64,000 bases of DNA from Prevotellaceae bacterium UBA4336 (GTDB lineage Bacteria; Bacteroidota; Bacteroidia; Bacteroidales; Bacteroidaceae). Location of the stretch: NCBI GenBank assembly GCA_002394305.1, contig DGTM01000011.1, forward strand, positions 49,698 through 113,697, written 5' to 3'. The notes under the pieces were generated by a model that had not been told where the DNA came from, did not search any database, and saw nothing but the letters and a program-made list of their open reading frames with translations. The translations under genes and the position numbers were made by a program. Shown here in pieces: positions 6,950-16,565 of the stretch. Each line of letters begins with the position of its first letter. Within the stretch, counting starts at the first letter, position 1.

Positions 6950-8614
6950 TTACTCTCCGAAGATTTCTGCAAGTTTGGCTCTCAGTTCTTCGCCGCGGAG
7001 GTTGCGGGCGATGATGTTGCCATCGGGGTCGAAGAGCAGGATGTAAGGAATGCCATTAAACTTGTAGGCTTCGATGGCTACTCTTTGAGAGTTGATGATT
7101 TGCGGATAGGTGATGCCGAGTTCCTTGATGGCGGATTCGGTATGAGTGGGCTTGTCAGAAACGGCAACGCCAAGGACCTGCAAGCCTTTGTCTTTGTACT
7201 TCTCGTAAGCAGCGATGAGGTTGGGAGTTTCCTTTAGGCAAGGTTCGCACCAGGAAGCCCAAAAATCAACAAGCACATACTGCCCCCGTCCCACATAGTC
7301 GCTGAGGCGTGTGGCCTTGCCCTGATAGACGACGGAGAAGTCCGTGAAGGGCTTTGACGGGTCTTGCGGCTCGATGCGGTTCTGTTCGGCTTCTGCCTTA
7401 TAGTCATACGTCAGCATTTCCGGCAAGCCAAGTGCCTTGCAGATGAGCGGCTCCAGTTCCTTGGCATCGTTCGATGTGGAGAGAATCGTGCCGTCACGGT
7501 CGACGAGGAACATGCAATTGCCGCCTGCATTCTTCTCCCAGATGTTGTTTTCCTGGTTCAGCTCCAGCAACGAGGGCCAGGGATAGCCGTCTTTCTCCAC
7601 GGCCTTCTGCATGTCCTCGGCACTTCGCTCTGCTGCGATGGCGAGGACGGTGAAGCCTTTGTCCTTGTACTTCTCGTAGAGAGGAATCATGTCCTTGCTG
7701 TGCTGTCGGCACGGGCCGCACCACGAAGCCCAAAGGTCAACGAGCACCACCTTGTCCTTCATCAGCGAGGAGACGGCCACAAGCTCGCCGTCTGTGCCGC
7801 GCACCTGATAGTCGATGTATGGCTTGCCCGGTTTTAGGTTCCATGCAGCCTCATGCATGCGGATGAGATTATGCACAGGGTCTTTGGGGCGGAAGTTCTC
7901 GTATGTCGTGTGATAGGTGTCGAGGCATCGCCTCATCTGCTTACCATGATCGAGACCTTCCACGTCCCTGGCATAATTGCGCATGTCGTTTGCCAGGTCG
8001 TAGAGAGCATAAAGCATGGGATGAGCCTTGTAGTATTCGCTTTCCCACACGCGGTAGGCATCGTATAGCTTCTTGTATTCGTCCTCATACACCTTGTTTC
8101 GTGCCATCAGCAAAGAGTCTTCTTCCGGGTTCTTGCCTTGATTTTGCAACTCTTCCACTATGGGAAGGATTTCCTTCTCGGCCTGCTTTGAAATCTCTTC
8201 CATCCTGCCGAGGTAAAGCTTCTCTGCCTCCGCATCCATCTTGACCTTCAGCATCTGTTCGCGACCGCCAGCTATGACTTTCCATGTATTGTCGTCGAAG
8301 AGCAGCTTGACCGTTGCCTTGTTTTCGACGAGGAAATTCCCATACCTCCACGAACTATGCTGATATTGTTCCTCTAAGAACGCTGTGTAGAGGCACATCT
8401 TGTCGGCCTCGACATCGAGGGCAAAGTGTCCTTCGGCATCAGCCTTCGCCTTGACAAAGTTGTCGGACGCGCGGAGGTTGGCACTGGCAGGGCAGACGAT
8501 AACCGTCGTCCCCTGAGTCTTGTCCTTCAACTGGCCTTCGATGTGGCACTTCACCTGTGCCTGTCCTGCCAATGCAACGAGGGCAAGCAAGAGGGTGATT
8601 GAGAACTTCTTCAT
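6950..8614 (-). CDS. Exported tandem thioredoxin (TlpA/ResA-like) protein
   Basis: About 554 residues; the ATG at 8612-8614 is chosen because the signal peptide MKKFSITLLLALVALAGQAQ starts there, one base after the stop of the upstream gene. An N-terminal DUF4369-like beta domain (residues about 20-110) and a helical charged linker precede two thioredoxin-fold domains. The first has the redox motif WASWCGPC (around residue 300), the second WASWCEPC (around residue 470). These proteins reduce or handle disulfides in the periplasm. The doubling of the redox domain is unusual; most relatives have one. The substrate is unknown. Confidence 0.87.
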   Translation of the reverse strand: MKKFSITLLLALVALAGQAQVKCHIEGQLKDKTQGTTVIVCPASANLRASDNFVKAKADAEGHFALDVEADKMCLYTAFLEEQYQHSSWRYGNFLVENKATVKLLFDDNTWKVIAGGREQMLKVKMDAEAEKLYLGRMEEISKQAEKEILPIVEELQNQGKNPEEDSLLMARNKVYEDEYKKLYDAYRVWESEYYKAHPMLYALYDLANDMRNYARDVEGLDHGKQMRRCLDTYHTTYENFRPKDPVHNLIRMHEAAWNLKPGKPYIDYQVRGTDGELVAVSSLMKDKVVLVDLWASWCGPCRQHSKDMIPLYEKYKDKGFTVLAIAAERSAEDMQKAVEKDGYPWPSLLELNQENNIWEKNAGGNCMFLVDRDGTILSTSNDAKELEPLICKALGLPEMLTYDYKAEAEQNRIEPQDPSKPFTDFSVVYQGKATRLSDYVGRGQYVLVDFWASWCEPCLKETPNLIAAYEKYKDKGLQVLGVAVSDKPTHTESAIKELGITYPQIINSQRVAIEAYKFNGIPYILLFDPDGNIIARNLRGEELRAKLAEIFGE

Positions 8615-8615
8615 G

Positions 8616-10388
8616 TCATTTACCATTTAATGCTTTTTCTATTTCTTCTTTAATCGTTTCGACGCCCGGAAAACCTATCTGCGTGTATGTCTGTTTGCCA
8701 TTGGCATCGTAGACAGAGTAGGTAGGGATGCCGTCTGAATGGTACAGGTCGAGAAGATGATTGTACTGCTCTTTCGTGAGATAGTAGTGATTGCCCGTGA
8801 TGTCGCCTATCATGTTCTTCCAATCCTCATAAGGCGACGAAGGCGAGGTGATATAGACAAACTCGATGTCCTTGCCTTTGAGTTCTTCCTTCAAGGGAGC
8901 CATCAGCTTGTGTCCCATGCGGCAAGGTCCGCACCAAGTGGCCCATACATCGATGAGCACAGCCTTGCCCTTGTACCCCGCGAGGATGGCAGGCAGGATG
9001 TCTTCGGGAGCGACGTCGGTCATGTCGAGGTAATGGACATTGGCAGGCAGTCCTTCCTTCTGAGCGGCAACTGTCTTCTGATACTCCTTGGCAACCTCAT
9101 CGTAAAGGGCAGAGAGAGTGGCATCTTCAATCAGAGGCTTCTCCACCTCCTGCCCGTCGAGTACCTTCGGCAGGTAGTAGCAGTAGCGTGCAAGGTCGGC
9201 ATTGATGCCGCGTGCTTCCTTGTCCATAGCATAGTAGCGGCTGCCTTCTGTAAACGCAAAGGTGAGAACGGCCTTTCGGCCTTTTAAGCCGCTTATATGG
9301 TGTTGTAGTAAATGCTCGGTGAAAGCTGGCTGCTTGGACAGGGAATCAATGGGATTGCCGTAGTAAGAGAACGAATAGGAACCGCTGTTTGTCAATTGTG
9401 TCAGCCAGTCCTTCACGGCCTGCTCGCATGGCAAGTTTTCTATGTACTTGTCGTTCTTGGCACTATACTCATCGTAGTCTCGGATGAGTTCCTCGACGGT
9501 ACGAGCCGTTTTCTTCATCTCAATATCATCATCTTGCGTCTGCATTTGATAATACTCCCTTGCGAACTTGGCAAAGTAACCCTTATAGCCGACGAACTTA
9601 TTGCCCTTGTACGTGTCGTCCTTCAGCATATCGACAAGCACGGTCACTTCCTTGCCAGGGGCAAGATAAAGGTTGCAATTGGAACTCCACGGAAAGTTGA
9701 TCATGTGGAACCAAACTACCTGCGGGAAGCCGACGTGCAACTTTATCTCTGCCTCGCCATCATCATTCATACGGAAGTTGAGGTCTGTGGGTTCCGAAGG
9801 GTTCTTCAGGTCAACGTATTGTGCCATTATTCTCGGGTTCATGCCTTTGCGATAGTTGAGCGCCTTGAAGTGAACGACGGCAGGCTCCTCGCCGTACTTC
9901 AAGTCCTCCAGCTGGTCGTCCTCTGCATAGTCGGCAAGGTATTCGGCAGGCACAGGTGCGGCAGGCATCGTGTAGGTGGAGTCATGGATTCCAAAGACCT
10001 TGAAGGCATTGTCGCCCATTCCTTCGATGAAGTCAAACTCCTTCGTCTTCATGGGCAAAGGCTCGAAAAGGAGCACGAACCGCTGCGAGCCGTCGTCGCC
10101 CAAGGTACACTTCTCGCCGAGCGTGATGCTGTCGGCACCGACGATGCGGAACGCCTTGCCTCCCGACTGCAAACAGCTTTCCTTTGCTATCCGAAACCAT
10201 TGTCCGGGCATATTGCTGTAACTTGCATAGAGCCTTGTCTGCTGCTTTGTAAGTTCCACCTTCTCTATTTCGAGGAGGTCGGCACAGTTAAGAGCCTTTG
10301 CAGGCTTTACCCAAACGATGGTCTTCACTTTCGCTTGCCCGGCCATTGCAACGAAGGCAAGCAGAAGGGTAATGATGAGCTTCTTCAT
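8616..10388 (-). CDS. Exported thioredoxin-domain protein (TlpA-like)
   Basis: 590 residues with signal peptide MKKLIITLLLAFVAMAGQA, nearly identical in style to its downstream neighbour's. A long N-terminal region (residues 20-440) contains no catalytic motif I recognise and looks like the beta/helical sensor part of Bacteroidales TlpA proteins. The C-terminal thioredoxin fold has WATWCGPC (around residue 480). Co-transcribed with the double-thioredoxin gene (1-base gap), suggesting that the two act together in periplasmic redox chemistry. Confidence 0.85.
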   Translation of the reverse strand: MKKLIITLLLAFVAMAGQAKVKTIVWVKPAKALNCADLLEIEKVELTKQQTRLYASYSNMPGQWFRIAKESCLQSGGKAFRIVGADSITLGEKCTLGDDGSQRFVLLFEPLPMKTKEFDFIEGMGDNAFKVFGIHDSTYTMPAAPVPAEYLADYAEDDQLEDLKYGEEPAVVHFKALNYRKGMNPRIMAQYVDLKNPSEPTDLNFRMNDDGEAEIKLHVGFPQVVWFHMINFPWSSNCNLYLAPGKEVTVLVDMLKDDTYKGNKFVGYKGYFAKFAREYYQMQTQDDDIEMKKTARTVEELIRDYDEYSAKNDKYIENLPCEQAVKDWLTQLTNSGSYSFSYYGNPIDSLSKQPAFTEHLLQHHISGLKGRKAVLTFAFTEGSRYYAMDKEARGINADLARYCYYLPKVLDGQEVEKPLIEDATLSALYDEVAKEYQKTVAAQKEGLPANVHYLDMTDVAPEDILPAILAGYKGKAVLIDVWATWCGPCRMGHKLMAPLKEELKGKDIEFVYITSPSSPYEDWKNMIGDITGNHYYLTKEQYNHLLDLYHSDGIPTYSVYDANGKQTYTQIGFPGVETIKEEIEKALNGK

Positions 10389-10485
10389 GTCTTTTTACTT
10401 TTTTACCTTTTCACCTTTATATATATAACGCGCGAGAAGGCGAAATGTTGTGCTGATGGCATTAAAGATACTTAAAAGTGCAAAC

Positions 10486-12759
10486 CTACTTTATCTTCGT
10501 ATAGAAGGTTGAGGCAGGGAGCCCTTGCTTGTTGCGAAGGTCGGCATCTGTGAAGCCGCTCCAGCCGTAACGGACCGCAGCAGGAAACTTTACGTCAGGC
10601 GATGAGAGAAGAATCTTGTCGCCCTCTATCTTGATGTTGGCAGGATAGAATATGCCATCGGAGGCGGCAATCTCGAAGCCCTTTGTGCAGGTGAGGCCGT
10701 CGGCATTGTCGAAATGCAGGAAGATGTCGTTGTCTTTTCCGCGGCCAGCAAAGCGCAAGGTCGGGCCTTCGCAAACCAACTCATGGCCGTAAGTGTGCTT
10801 CAGCGCAAGCAGGGCCAGGCGCTCGCCTACAGGACGCTTCGTGCGGTAATGAACGTCGTTCTTGTCACCGAGGTCACTGCTGACAGCCATCCATGTGTCT
10901 GGCAAGCCTTCCCCGTCCCCTAAAAAGGAGGTGTGAATGGCCAAGCGGCGCTGGCTGTCGCGGAAGGCAGGCCACGAAGGTCGCGGCAGGCTGCTGAGCT
11001 GGACGATGTAGAATGGCAGCGGATGCTTCTTGTGGAACTCGCTCCTCCATCGCTGGGCATAGAACTTGCGCCAGGATTGCTCAAGGAGCGTGAACAGCTT
11101 CTCGTGTACCTCGATGTTGTGAGCGTTGCTCTCTCCCTGGTACCAGATAACGCCACGGATGGGCAGATGTCCGAGCGGCGCAATGGCTGCCTCGAAGAGG
11201 TAGGCGGGTTCGTAAGGATGGCGTTGGAGAGGATTGTATGCAGCCGACTCTTTGTTGAGGGCGTGGGCAATGTTTTGTGTCATGCGGCCTCGTGCCCAAG
11301 CTTGACCGAAGTCGCCGTTGCGCCAGTCGTGCAGGATGTTGGGAAACTCCCATTCCAACGTCGTGCGGTCAATCCATGACTCCGTCGTCGAGCCTCCCAC
11401 GGCGTTACAGATGATGCCGATGGGAACGTCGGGCAGGCTGTCGCAAAGCACGCGGGCGAAGTTGAAGGCGACGGCAGAGAACTTGGCGACCACTTCGGGC
11501 GAAGCCGTCTTCCATCCCTGCATGTCCATGTGGCGCAGCTCATTCGTGTAGGCAAGCACGCTGTCGTCCCACTCCACGGCATCCGTCCTTGTTCGCGCGG
11601 GCATATTATATATATGTAGGCGACCAGCAAGACGTTTGGCGTCGGCAAGGTCCTCGTCGAGCGTGCCCGATTGGTCCACGTGCAGCTCCATGTTCGACTG
11701 ACCGCTGGCAAGCCAAATGTCGCCAAAGTAGAGGCTGTCTATCGTGAGCGTCTGCGGCTCGGCTTTCGTCAGGTTGTCAAGAAGATAAGGGTACTTTTCG
11801 GGATAGTAGAAGCGATAATGGTCGGGGTTCAAAGGCTTGGCGGTGATGGTGAGCGTATAGGGGCCGCCAGCCTTCATTTCGGACATCTCCATACTCCACG
11901 AGCCATCGGCACGCGAGAAAGTCTCACCCTCATCCACCACCTTGCCGTCCTTGCTCAGCACGCGTCTTATTTTGCTTCGTGCATTGGCACGACCTTCCAA
12001 CAGGAGAGGCTCGTCGCGCGGCAAGACCATTCCCGTGGAATAGACAGGAGGCAAATGCAGCCCTCCGTAGTCGCCCGTGAGTGCCGAATAGACGGTCTTT
12101 GCCAGAATCTTTGCGCCTTCGGGATTGGGGTGCAGGGCATCGGGGAAGAGGTCGGGATGGCAGTGAAGCGGCTCGTAGAGGTCGATGAGCTGTGCTCCGG
12201 AGCCTTGTGCCACCTGCTCGATGGCTTGCTGAATCTGTGCGTGCCAGTCGCGTGTGCCGCTCTGGAAGCGTGGGTGGCGATGGAAGATGGGCGTCATCTT
12301 GCAGACCAGGATGCGGGCTTCGGGGTTCACCAGGCGGAAGGAATCAATCAGGGCGCGATAGTTCGGGATGAACTCCTCCTTCCAGTCGGGCCAGTTGCGC
12401 GGGTCGGTGTCGTTCAGGCCTAAGTGGATGACCACCCAGTCGGGCTTGAACTGGAGCGCCTGATGAAACTCCGGCAGACCGATGTACGGGCGATGTCCCT
12501 TATATAATAAGGTAGCGCCCGAGTGTCCGAAGTTCTGCACGTCGAAGCCCTCGCCCAGCATTCGTTGCAGCTGCGACGGGTAGCTGTCCCTCTCGCGGTC
12601 GGCAATGCCGTAACCGAACGTCACGCTGTTGCCCACGCAGGCCACACGGATAGCCCCTCTCCCTAACCCTCCCCCAAAGGGGAGGGAACTCCGGACGCTG
12701 AACTCAATGGATTGGAAGAGAAACAAGAACAGTAATAGGAACCATCTACTCTTTGTCAT
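10486..12759 (-). CDS. Two-domain sialate O-acetylesterase (SGNH hydrolase + SASA domain)
   Basis: 757 residues. Signal-like hydrophobic N-terminus, then a GDSL/SGNH esterase domain (residues about 38-230) with CVGNSVTFGYG (Ser45), HLGLNDTD and the DALHPN Asp-His pair. A second esterase domain of the sialate O-acetylesterase type covers the C-terminal half with WLASGQSNMELH, GGSTTESWIDR and GVIWYQGESNAH. Removes O-acetyl groups from sialic acids so that the lyase can act. A GC-rich repeat (SLPFGGGLGRGA, residues 25-36) lies directly between the signal sequence and the SGNH domain. Located just downstream of the lyase gene on the same strand. Confidence 0.9.
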   Translation of the reverse strand: MTKSRWFLLLFLFLFQSIEFSVRSSLPFGGGLGRGAIRVACVGNSVTFGYGIADRERDSYPSQLQRMLGEGFDVQNFGHSGATLLYKGHRPYIGLPEFHQALQFKPDWVVIHLGLNDTDPRNWPDWKEEFIPNYRALIDSFRLVNPEARILVCKMTPIFHRHPRFQSGTRDWHAQIQQAIEQVAQGSGAQLIDLYEPLHCHPDLFPDALHPNPEGAKILAKTVYSALTGDYGGLHLPPVYSTGMVLPRDEPLLLEGRANARSKIRRVLSKDGKVVDEGETFSRADGSWSMEMSEMKAGGPYTLTITAKPLNPDHYRFYYPEKYPYLLDNLTKAEPQTLTIDSLYFGDIWLASGQSNMELHVDQSGTLDEDLADAKRLAGRLHIYNMPARTRTDAVEWDDSVLAYTNELRHMDMQGWKTASPEVVAKFSAVAFNFARVLCDSLPDVPIGIICNAVGGSTTESWIDRTTLEWEFPNILHDWRNGDFGQAWARGRMTQNIAHALNKESAAYNPLQRHPYEPAYLFEAAIAPLGHLPIRGVIWYQGESNAHNIEVHEKLFTLLEQSWRKFYAQRWRSEFHKKHPLPFYIVQLSSLPRPSWPAFRDSQRRLAIHTSFLGDGEGLPDTWMAVSSDLGDKNDVHYRTKRPVGERLALLALKHTYGHELVCEGPTLRFAGRGKDNDIFLHFDNADGLTCTKGFEIAASDGIFYPANIKIEGDKILLSSPDVKFPAAVRYGWSGFTDADLRNKQGLPASTFYTKIK
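12652..12690. repeat. GC-rich palindromic repeat in the O-acetylesterase gene
   Basis: CCTCCCC-CAAA-GGGGAGG core with an AGCCCCTCTCCCTAA flank. Translated as SLPFGGGLGRGA just after the signal sequence. Confidence 0.8.
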
Positions 12760-12807
12760 AGCTGAACGGTTTGAAGGGAAAAAGTTGACTTCGTCGAGCG
12801 TTTATTT

Positions 12808-12858
12808 CTCCCCTTTGGGGGAGTTAGAGGGGGGCAATGGGGGAGTTAAAGGGGGGCT
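12808..12858. repeat. GC-rich palindromic repeat between esterase and lyase genes
   Basis: CTCCCCTTTGGGGGAG palindrome followed by AGTTAGAGGGGGGC and a second partial unit. The right part encodes the final residues and stop codon (APL-stop) of the lyase gene. Confidence 0.8.
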
Positions 12859-13772
12859 AATTCGTTGCATTGCTGGAAGAAGCCTATCTCGTCGAGTTCC
12901 CTGCGGAGCTGCTGTTCCTCCTCGGGCGTGACGTTCTGGAAGGGTGTGCGGTTGGGTCCGAGGTCGAGGCCGATGAGCTTCATGATGCGCTTGCCGCCGA
13001 CGATGTTGCCGCGGAAGTGGCAGATGATGTTGATGACGAGCTGCGAGTAGTCCTGCAGCCGGCGTGCTGTCTCCAGGTCGCCGCGCTTCCAGGCTTCGAT
13101 GATGCCGACGAGGTTCTTGCCGTTGTAGTTCGTGGTACCGCCGATGCCGCCTTGCGCGCCGCCCATAGCCAGACAGGGCAGGATGGTCTCGTCCTGTCCG
13201 TGGAGCATGTCGAACTTACCGCCGCCGTAGAGTCGGCATTGGTTGTATTCGTAGAGGCTCTCGAAGGTGTACTTGATGCCTGCGAAGTTGGGGATGCGTC
13301 CGTCGACGGCCTCCAGGAACTTCACCATCGGCAGGTAGGCGCCGTTGAAGGCTGGGATGTGGTAGAAGTAGAAGGGCAGGTCTGGAGCGCCTGCGGCAAT
13401 CTCCTCGCAGTATTTGACGAGCTCTTCGATGCGACTGATTTTCGGGAATGGCGGGGCCATGGCTCCGATGCCCCAGGCGCCTATCTTCTGTGCGTGCTCG
13501 GCCAGCTTCCTGCTCTCGCGGACGCAGCAGCTGCCGACGTGCACGATGACCTTGAAGCCCTCGGGCGCAGCCTTTATCCAGGCTTCGGCGAGCTGCATGC
13601 GTTCCTCTGGGGTGAGCATGTAGCCTTCGCCGCTGCTGCCGTTGATGAACACGCCTTTGAGGCCGTTCTTTTGCAGCATCTTGGCGTATGCGGGGATGGG
13701 TTCTAGGTTCACGTCGCCGTTCTCGTGGAAAGGCGTGAAGGGAGCATCGATAAGTCCGATAATTTTTTCCAT
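12846..13772 (-). CDS. nanA: N-acetylneuraminate lyase (DHDPS family aldolase)
   Basis: 308 residues, the normal family length. Splits N-acetylneuraminate into pyruvate and N-acetylmannosamine. Visible family signatures: GSSGEG (residues 45-50), the catalytic tyrosine in FYFYHIP (Tyr137) and the Schiff-base lysine in FAGIKYTF (Lys167), with ESLYE and GGIGGTTNY after it. The genomic neighbourhood (esterase, transporter, epimerase) fits sialate use without the NagA-kinase branch, as in Bacteroides fragilis. The terminal residues are repeat-derived. Confidence 0.93.
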   Translation of the reverse strand: MEKIIGLIDAPFTPFHENGDVNLEPIPAYAKMLQKNGLKGVFINGSSGEGYMLTPEERMQLAEAWIKAAPEGFKVIVHVGSCCVRESRKLAEHAQKIGAWGIGAMAPPFPKISRIEELVKYCEEIAAGAPDLPFYFYHIPAFNGAYLPMVKFLEAVDGRIPNFAGIKYTFESLYEYNQCRLYGGGKFDMLHGQDETILPCLAMGGAQGGIGGTTNYNGKNLVGIIEAWKRGDLETARRLQDYSQLVINIICHFRGNIVGGKRIMKLIGLDLGPNRTPFQNVTPEEEQQLRRELDEIGFFQQCNELAPL

Positions 13773-13794
13773 AGTAATTCTTTTTTTAGGTTTG

Positions 13795-13835
13795 GTTGTT
13801 ACGTTATTTCGTTATTACGTTATTTCGACATTTGG
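13795..13835. repeat. ACGTTATT microrepeat upstream of the lyase gene
   Basis: Three imperfect units of TTACGTTATTTCG. A related tract is near 35755-35785. No promoter of the usual type was seen in this interval, so transcription of the lyase may start within it or from further upstream. Confidence 0.55.
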
Positions 13836-13853
13836 GTGTGAAGGCCTTTCGTC

Positions 13854-16514
13854 CTAATCGTTCCTTAGGACTTTCCGGTCCCTGCCGATGAGCAGACCGC
13901 GCGTGCGGTTTGTGGCGGGCAGTCCGGCGGGAGTGAAGAGGGATTCTGCGGTCGTCCCAAGGGGAAGGATGATGGCATCCTCGCCGTCCCGTTGCAGGGA
14001 GAGCGTTCCGGCGGGGATGTCGGCGCGGACGCCGTAGACGCCCTCGTCGAGCTGGAGGCTCCAGGTGCGTGTGGCGGAGGTGCTTCGGGCGAGCGACGAG
14101 GGGATGCCCGGCACGAGCGATTCGTCTGCGGAGGCCGGGGCGTAGCAGACGTTGTCGGCGGTGGTGGCGGTCTCGGGCTCGATGACTATCATCGTCCAGA
14201 ACTGCAGGGAGGGCAGGGTCAGACTGACGGTGCCTGTGGCCGACGCGTACTTGTAGTCAGTGATTTCCTGCATGGCTCCGCCGCAATAGTCGGGCGAGGC
14301 GACCCATACGCGCCGCACCTTGCCCATGCCCGACAGCCCGCTGAGGCGGACGGACAGGTCCTCGAAGCGCCGGGGCCAGGGGCGTGTGGCCTGGTTGTCG
14401 TGCCAGCAGAGGAGGTAGTCGTCGTCGGAAACGGCGCCTGCACTGTCTTGCGTGAAGTTGAGCAAATGGACGACTTGCCTGCCGTTCACTTCCCTGGCGA
14501 GCAGCGTCACCTGATTGGCTTGCGGCTCCCAAGTATTGACCGTCACGTCGGAGCATGTCGCTTTGACGTTTGTGCGCTCCGTCCAGTCGTCGCGCAGCAG
14601 GTTCTCGTAGGCCGTGAGGAAGTCGTAGTAGCGCGTCATCCAGTCCTCCAGCTGGCTGTGCCACTTCATGCCTGCGTAGGGGAAATATTCGCGGCAGAGC
14701 ATGTGGTCGCCGCCGAGCTCGAGGTGTGAGCCGCCGAGGGCAAACATCACGGCGTCGGCCATGACGATGCCCGGCGTGTTGAAGTTGCGGTTGTCGCTGG
14801 TGTAGTTCATGTAGGCGGCGAGGACGGTGCGCAGGGTGGGGCTGAGGCTGCGGTTCTCGTCGATGACGTTCTTGATGTTTGCAAAGCGTCCTGCACCGCT
14901 CTTCAGGCTGTTGCCGGACTGGTTGCCCCAGACCTCGGAGTAGAGGAAGTCCACTTTCCCCGAGCCGGCAATCTGGGACGCTCCCCACTGGCTGACGGCG
15001 TTCATGACGAGCCGCTTCCCGGGGTGGAGGTTCTTCATGTAGGTGATGAACGTGGCGTAGCCTTCGCGCAGGTCGACGCTCTGCCCGTCGTAGTCGTAGA
15101 CGTTGCCGCGCGAGCCAAGCTGGTCTATCTGGTATCCGTCGAAGTCGAGAGCGGCGTAGACGTCGTCGTTGCGCTCCCCGAGGTAGGAGAGCCAGTCGGG
15201 GTTGGCCGGATTGACCAAAAGGATGTCGCTCTTCCACGAGTCCGGCAGCTCGTGGCGGTCGATGGTAGAGCGGTTCTTGTCCTTGTAGATGAACCACTCG
15301 GGCTTGACGCCGCGGTCCTGCCATCCGTCGAGGACGCCGAAGCAGAGGTTGTAGAAGATGCTCTTCATGCCGCGGTCGTGGGCCGAGCGTATGTAGTTCC
15401 GGACGGCAGAGGTGTAGATGGTCCTGTTCGCGACGTCCTTGTAGGTCGTCCAGAGTCCATCCTGTCGGGTGCCGCCCAGCGGCCAGTCGTGGCAGTAGTG
15501 CCAGTCCTGGAACTGTACGCCGTTGATGTGGCAGCGGTTGAGCCACTTCATCTCCGTGCGCGTCTTGACCGCCGTCTTGTCGCTTCCGAAGGTGGCTACG
15601 AAGCCGTAGCGCGGGAAGCGTGTCCAGTCGGAGCTGACATCGATGGCGATGGTGGCAAGGATTTCGTCGGCCTTCTCCGTGGAACGGTAGACCTCGGCCA
15701 TGTATCCGCGGAAGTCCTCGGGCGGAGCCGTCCACGTCCAGCTGCGGGAGGTAAGCAGTGTGTCGGCGATGATGTCGCCCATGTGTCGGTAGCGGACCCT
15801 GGTTCCCTGCGGGGGTGCCGACGTCATAGTCAGCGTCACCGTCTGGCCTGGAGCGTAGCTGCAGAGGTCGGTCTCAACCTGATAGCGCAGTTTGGGGAGC
15901 TTCTCGGTGGCTCCCGTGGCAAGCAGCGGTGCGATGGGGCGCACGGAGGGGGTCTTCTTGTAGGATTTGCTGTGCAAGGCCATCGTGCCGGGCGAGAGCC
16001 GGAGCCTGCCGCCGTAGGTGCCGGCATCGGGTGCGTCCTCGCGGAGGGCGAAGTCGTTCGTTTCGGTCAGTTCAGTGCTTGTGGCTGTGCCGACGGGGTA
16101 GAGCTGTGGCGGGAACCGGCGCACCTGGGGCAAAAGGCCCTCGCCGTCGGCTATGCGTATCTGTTTCGTGTTTGTGTCCACCTGCACCCGGCAGGTCCCG
16201 ATGTTGTCGGCGCGGAACTTGTAGTCGCCGCTGGTGTGGAGGACAACAGCCTGTGTGCCAGTGGAGAGACGTGTGCCGGCCTTGGCTGGTCCCCAGTGGC
16301 TGCCCCAGCCCGATGCGTCGGTCATGAACTTCAGCTCGCCGCCGTGCGCGAGGAATCCCTCCCAGGTGTAGATGCCCGGAGTCTGTTCCGTCATGGGCTG
16401 ACGGCTCCAGCCTGAGGAGATGGCAGAGCCGACGATGTAGAGCGCTGCCTGCACGGGCAGGGGCGTCAGCACGGTCAGGAGACAGACGAGGAGGGCGTGT
16501 GTGATTCTGTTCAT
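13854..16514 (-). CDS. GH66 dextranase-type glycoside hydrolase with SusE-like N-terminal domain
   Basis: 886 residues with a signal peptide. Residues about 24-125 resemble the SusE/SusF starch-binding fold (LYIVGSAISSGWSRQPM, KFMTDASGWGSHWG). A beta-sandwich follows, then the GH66 barrel. The GH66 nucleophile region FDGYQIDQLG (Asp464) and acid/base region LYSEVWG (Glu527) are both present, so the enzyme should be active. GH66 enzymes cleave alpha-1,6-glucans (dextran) or make cyclic isomaltooligosaccharides; which of the two cannot be decided here. No SusC/SusD pair lies nearby, so it is not a classical utilisation locus. Confidence 0.85.
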   Translation of the reverse strand: MNRITHALLVCLLTVLTPLPVQAALYIVGSAISSGWSRQPMTEQTPGIYTWEGFLAHGGELKFMTDASGWGSHWGPAKAGTRLSTGTQAVVLHTSGDYKFRADNIGTCRVQVDTNTKQIRIADGEGLLPQVRRFPPQLYPVGTATSTELTETNDFALREDAPDAGTYGGRLRLSPGTMALHSKSYKKTPSVRPIAPLLATGATEKLPKLRYQVETDLCSYAPGQTVTLTMTSAPPQGTRVRYRHMGDIIADTLLTSRSWTWTAPPEDFRGYMAEVYRSTEKADEILATIAIDVSSDWTRFPRYGFVATFGSDKTAVKTRTEMKWLNRCHINGVQFQDWHYCHDWPLGGTRQDGLWTTYKDVANRTIYTSAVRNYIRSAHDRGMKSIFYNLCFGVLDGWQDRGVKPEWFIYKDKNRSTIDRHELPDSWKSDILLVNPANPDWLSYLGERNDDVYAALDFDGYQIDQLGSRGNVYDYDGQSVDLREGYATFITYMKNLHPGKRLVMNAVSQWGASQIAGSGKVDFLYSEVWGNQSGNSLKSGAGRFANIKNVIDENRSLSPTLRTVLAAYMNYTSDNRNFNTPGIVMADAVMFALGGSHLELGGDHMLCREYFPYAGMKWHSQLEDWMTRYYDFLTAYENLLRDDWTERTNVKATCSDVTVNTWEPQANQVTLLAREVNGRQVVHLLNFTQDSAGAVSDDDYLLCWHDNQATRPWPRRFEDLSVRLSGLSGMGKVRRVWVASPDYCGGAMQEITDYKYASATGTVSLTLPSLQFWTMIVIEPETATTADNVCYAPASADESLVPGIPSSLARSTSATRTWSLQLDEGVYGVRADIPAGTLSLQRDGEDAIILPLGTTAESLFTPAGLPATNRTRGLLIGRDRKVLRND

Positions 16515-16565
16515 GGTAAGTGAAGATGGTTGTTGCCTCTACGTGGAGGGTGGAGGCGTAGGGAA

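Noticed and set aside
13854..16514. Classical polysaccharide utilisation locus around GH66
   Set aside because: No SusC/SusD pair or hybrid sensor is present in the window.
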